This document shows positions 13,697-14,749 of a DNA stretch of 14,749 nucleotides, piece by piece. Position 1 is the stretch's first letter. Each line of letters opens with the position of its first letter. This stretch comes from Chersky-806 sp036502405. GTDB taxonomy: Bacteria; Actinomycetota; Acidimicrobiia; IMCC26256; JAENVU01. The notes beneath the pieces were generated by a model. That model saw only the letters and a list, made by a program, of their open reading frames with translations, was not told the DNA's origin and ran no database searches. Both the position numbers and the translations under genes were made by a program. The DNA is taken from positions 1 through 14,749 of the forward strand of contig DASXYP010000113.1 of assembly GCA_036502405.1 (NCBI GenBank), given 5' to 3'.

Positions 13697-14515
13697 TCAA
13701 TCTTGGGCGGCGAGCAGACGCGTAGCGAACGGCTCGAGCGTGGCCATGAGCTCATCGAGCTCCCCGGCCTCGAGGCTCTCGTAGGGCTTTGCCGCGAGAT
13801 CGTCGGTCACCTCTTCGACGCGCTGTTTGACGGCGCGACCCGGTTCGCGCAGCAAACCGTCATCGTCGATCAGGCCGCGATCGCGCATCCCGTCGATCAC
13901 GGCGGCGAGCTGGGCTGCGGGGAGGTGGTGGATGCGTCCGAAGCTCTCCGCGGGCATGCCCATGTCGAGGGCGAGGAGGACGTGAGCCTCGAGGCCGCCG
14001 ACACCCTCGATCATCAGGGCCGCGATGTGCCCGTCGCCTCGGTGCTCACGCAGCAAGGAAGCTGCATGAAAGAGCCGGGCCACCACGTCATCGGGGATCG
14101 GGATCGCGCGCAGCGCGGCGTACATCGGTCGGCCCTCGAACGGTGCGCTGGTCGCAGCCTCGAGCAAGAGGTCAGCCGCGCGCGTGAACGCAGGAGAGTC
14201 GACGTGATCGCCCAGGATCCGCCGCAACGCCTTCGCACAGCCCAACTGGCGAGCGGCGATCGCCGCTTCCGGCGTGGTGGTGCGCCACACATTCGGAATG
14301 TGGCGTGCCACTTCACCGGGAGCGAAGTTGTAGAAGAGCGCGTCGACCACCTCCGCCGGAACGAGGCCCAAGGGCGCCGCCCGTCCGGCGAAGTAGGTGT
14401 CCCAGTAGTTGGTGAACCCCAGGGCGAACATCGCCTCGTTGGGCTCGTCGGCCGAGTAGGGGATCACACCGATCGGCTCGACCAGCTCGAACATCCGGCG
14501 TGCCATCGAGTTCAT
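13697..14515 (-). CDS. SCO6745/SalK-like family protein
   Basis: The 272-aa, mostly helical soluble protein matches my recollection of the actinobacterial SCO6745 family (SalK-like, with winged-helix resemblance). Features are MARRMFELVEPIGVIPYS at the start, FTNYWDTYFAGRAAPLG (about 34-50), EVVDALFYNFAP, RILGDHVDSPAFTRAADLL and a C-terminal helix-turn-helix-like part (LPAAQLAAVIDGMRDRGLI). The function is not established. The frequent occurrence of relatives beside natural-product genes gives only a hint. The start at 14515 is chosen for AAGGAG 9 nt upstream; the frame's extension to 14563 lacks an RBS. Wobble positions look a little less GC-biased than in the left half of the window. It may follow the partial gene at 14638 in one transcript (122-nt gap). 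Confidence 0.7.
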   Translation of the reverse strand: MNSMARRMFELVEPIGVIPYSADEPNEAMFALGFTNYWDTYFAGRAAPLGLVPAEVVDALFYNFAPGEVARHIPNVWRTTTPEAAIAARQLGCAKALRRILGDHVDSPAFTRAADLLLEAATSAPFEGRPMYAALRAIPIPDDVVARLFHAASLLREHRGDGHIAALMIEGVGGLEAHVLLALDMGMPAESFGRIHHLPAAQLAAVIDGMRDRGLIDDDGLLREPGRAVKQRVEEVTDDLAAKPYESLEAGELDELMATLEPFATRLLAAQD

Positions 14516-14601
14516 GGTCGAGCTCTCCTTCTGCGATCCCGGCGCCCCGAGCCGGGCGCTCACGATCAGTTGGACGACCGCGGACCGCGAAACTCATCGC
14601 G

Positions 14602-14616
14602 CCCCGAACACCGGGG
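14602..14616 (-). terminator. Small hairpin after the partial gene
   Basis: CCCCG (14602-14606) and CGGGG (14612-14616) form a 5-bp stem with a 5-nt loop about 20 nt after the stop of the partial minus-strand gene. It is short and lacks a T-run. A second dyad CCCGGC/GCCGGG (14538-14556) lies nearer the next gene's RBS. Confidence 0.2.
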
Positions 14617-14637
14617 AGCTGGTCGAGCGTCAGCCCG

Positions 14638-14749
14638 TCACGCCGGTGTGCCGGGGAGGACCGTGTCGATCTGCGCAACGACCGTGCGCGTGCCGTCTTC
14701 GAGCAAGCCGCTCATGAACCGACCATCGAGCCCGCCGTTGCCGCGTCGA
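14638..14749 (-). CDS. 3' end of an unidentified gene (partial)
   Basis: An open minus-strand frame enters from the right edge and ends at TGA (14640-14638). The last 36 residues include GGLDGRFMSGLLEDG and end QIDTVLPGTPA, with GC-rich wobble positions and a sensible spacing before the SCO6745-like gene. Too little is visible to name a family. Confidence 0.45.
   Translation of the reverse strand, partial: RRGNGGLDGRFMSGLLEDGTRTVVAQIDTVLPGTPA

Noticed and set aside
12952..14749. Genomic island integrated at the 3' end of ssrA
   Set aside because: The site is a classical target and wobble GC seems slightly lower to the right, but no integrase, second copy of the tmRNA end or other mobile gene is visible.

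Overview
The window is very GC-rich (about 70% by eye) and reads as chromosomal DNA of a high-GC actinobacterium. The evidence is a Mec-like JAMM peptidase close to the mycobacterial one, an actinobacterial-type tmRNA, an SCO6745-like protein and frequent TANNNT -10 boxes a few bases before start codons. An Acidimicrobiia-like lineage is a guess; the sequence alone does not fix the taxon. No transposase, integrase, CRISPR array or phage gene is visible.

Layout, left to right. (1) 1-2755, minus: a large LAL/LuxR-type ATPase regulator whose last residues lie off the left edge, with a possible promoter and operator at 2805-2830. (2) 3084-5842, minus: a coupled pair (TGATG junction) of a xanthine dehydrogenase/CoxL-like molybdenum hydroxylase large subunit and a Mec-like JAMM metallopeptidase, followed by two GC-rich hairpins. 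(3) 5946-6830, plus: a BKACE/Kce-type beta-keto acid cleavage enzyme, divergent from (2). (4) 6827-10754, minus: a three-gene operon with 4-base overlaps, in order a GH29-like fucosidase fused to a beta-helix domain, an FAH-family hydrolase and a class-II-type O-methyltransferase. (5) 10829-12951: the trans-translation genes smpB and ssrA (both plus), separated by a minus-strand M50 site-2 protease with CBS domains. (6) 13113-14749: a TfoX N-domain protein (plus), an SCO6745/SalK-like protein (minus) and the 3' end of an unidentified minus-strand gene.

The most interesting parts are the compact GH29/beta-helix-FAH-methyltransferase operon, which looks like an undescribed intracellular catabolic or tailoring unit; the coupling of a JAMM peptidase to a molybdoenzyme subunit that lacks its usual partners; two convergent gene pairs that both end on a shared CTAG; and a roughly 50-nt imperfect palindrome whose 3' arm contains part of the tfoX-like gene's Shine-Dalgarno. 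smpB and ssrA work together in ribosome rescue. The regulator, the oxidative enzymes and the tailoring enzymes may serve small-molecule metabolism, but no substrate can be read from the sequence.
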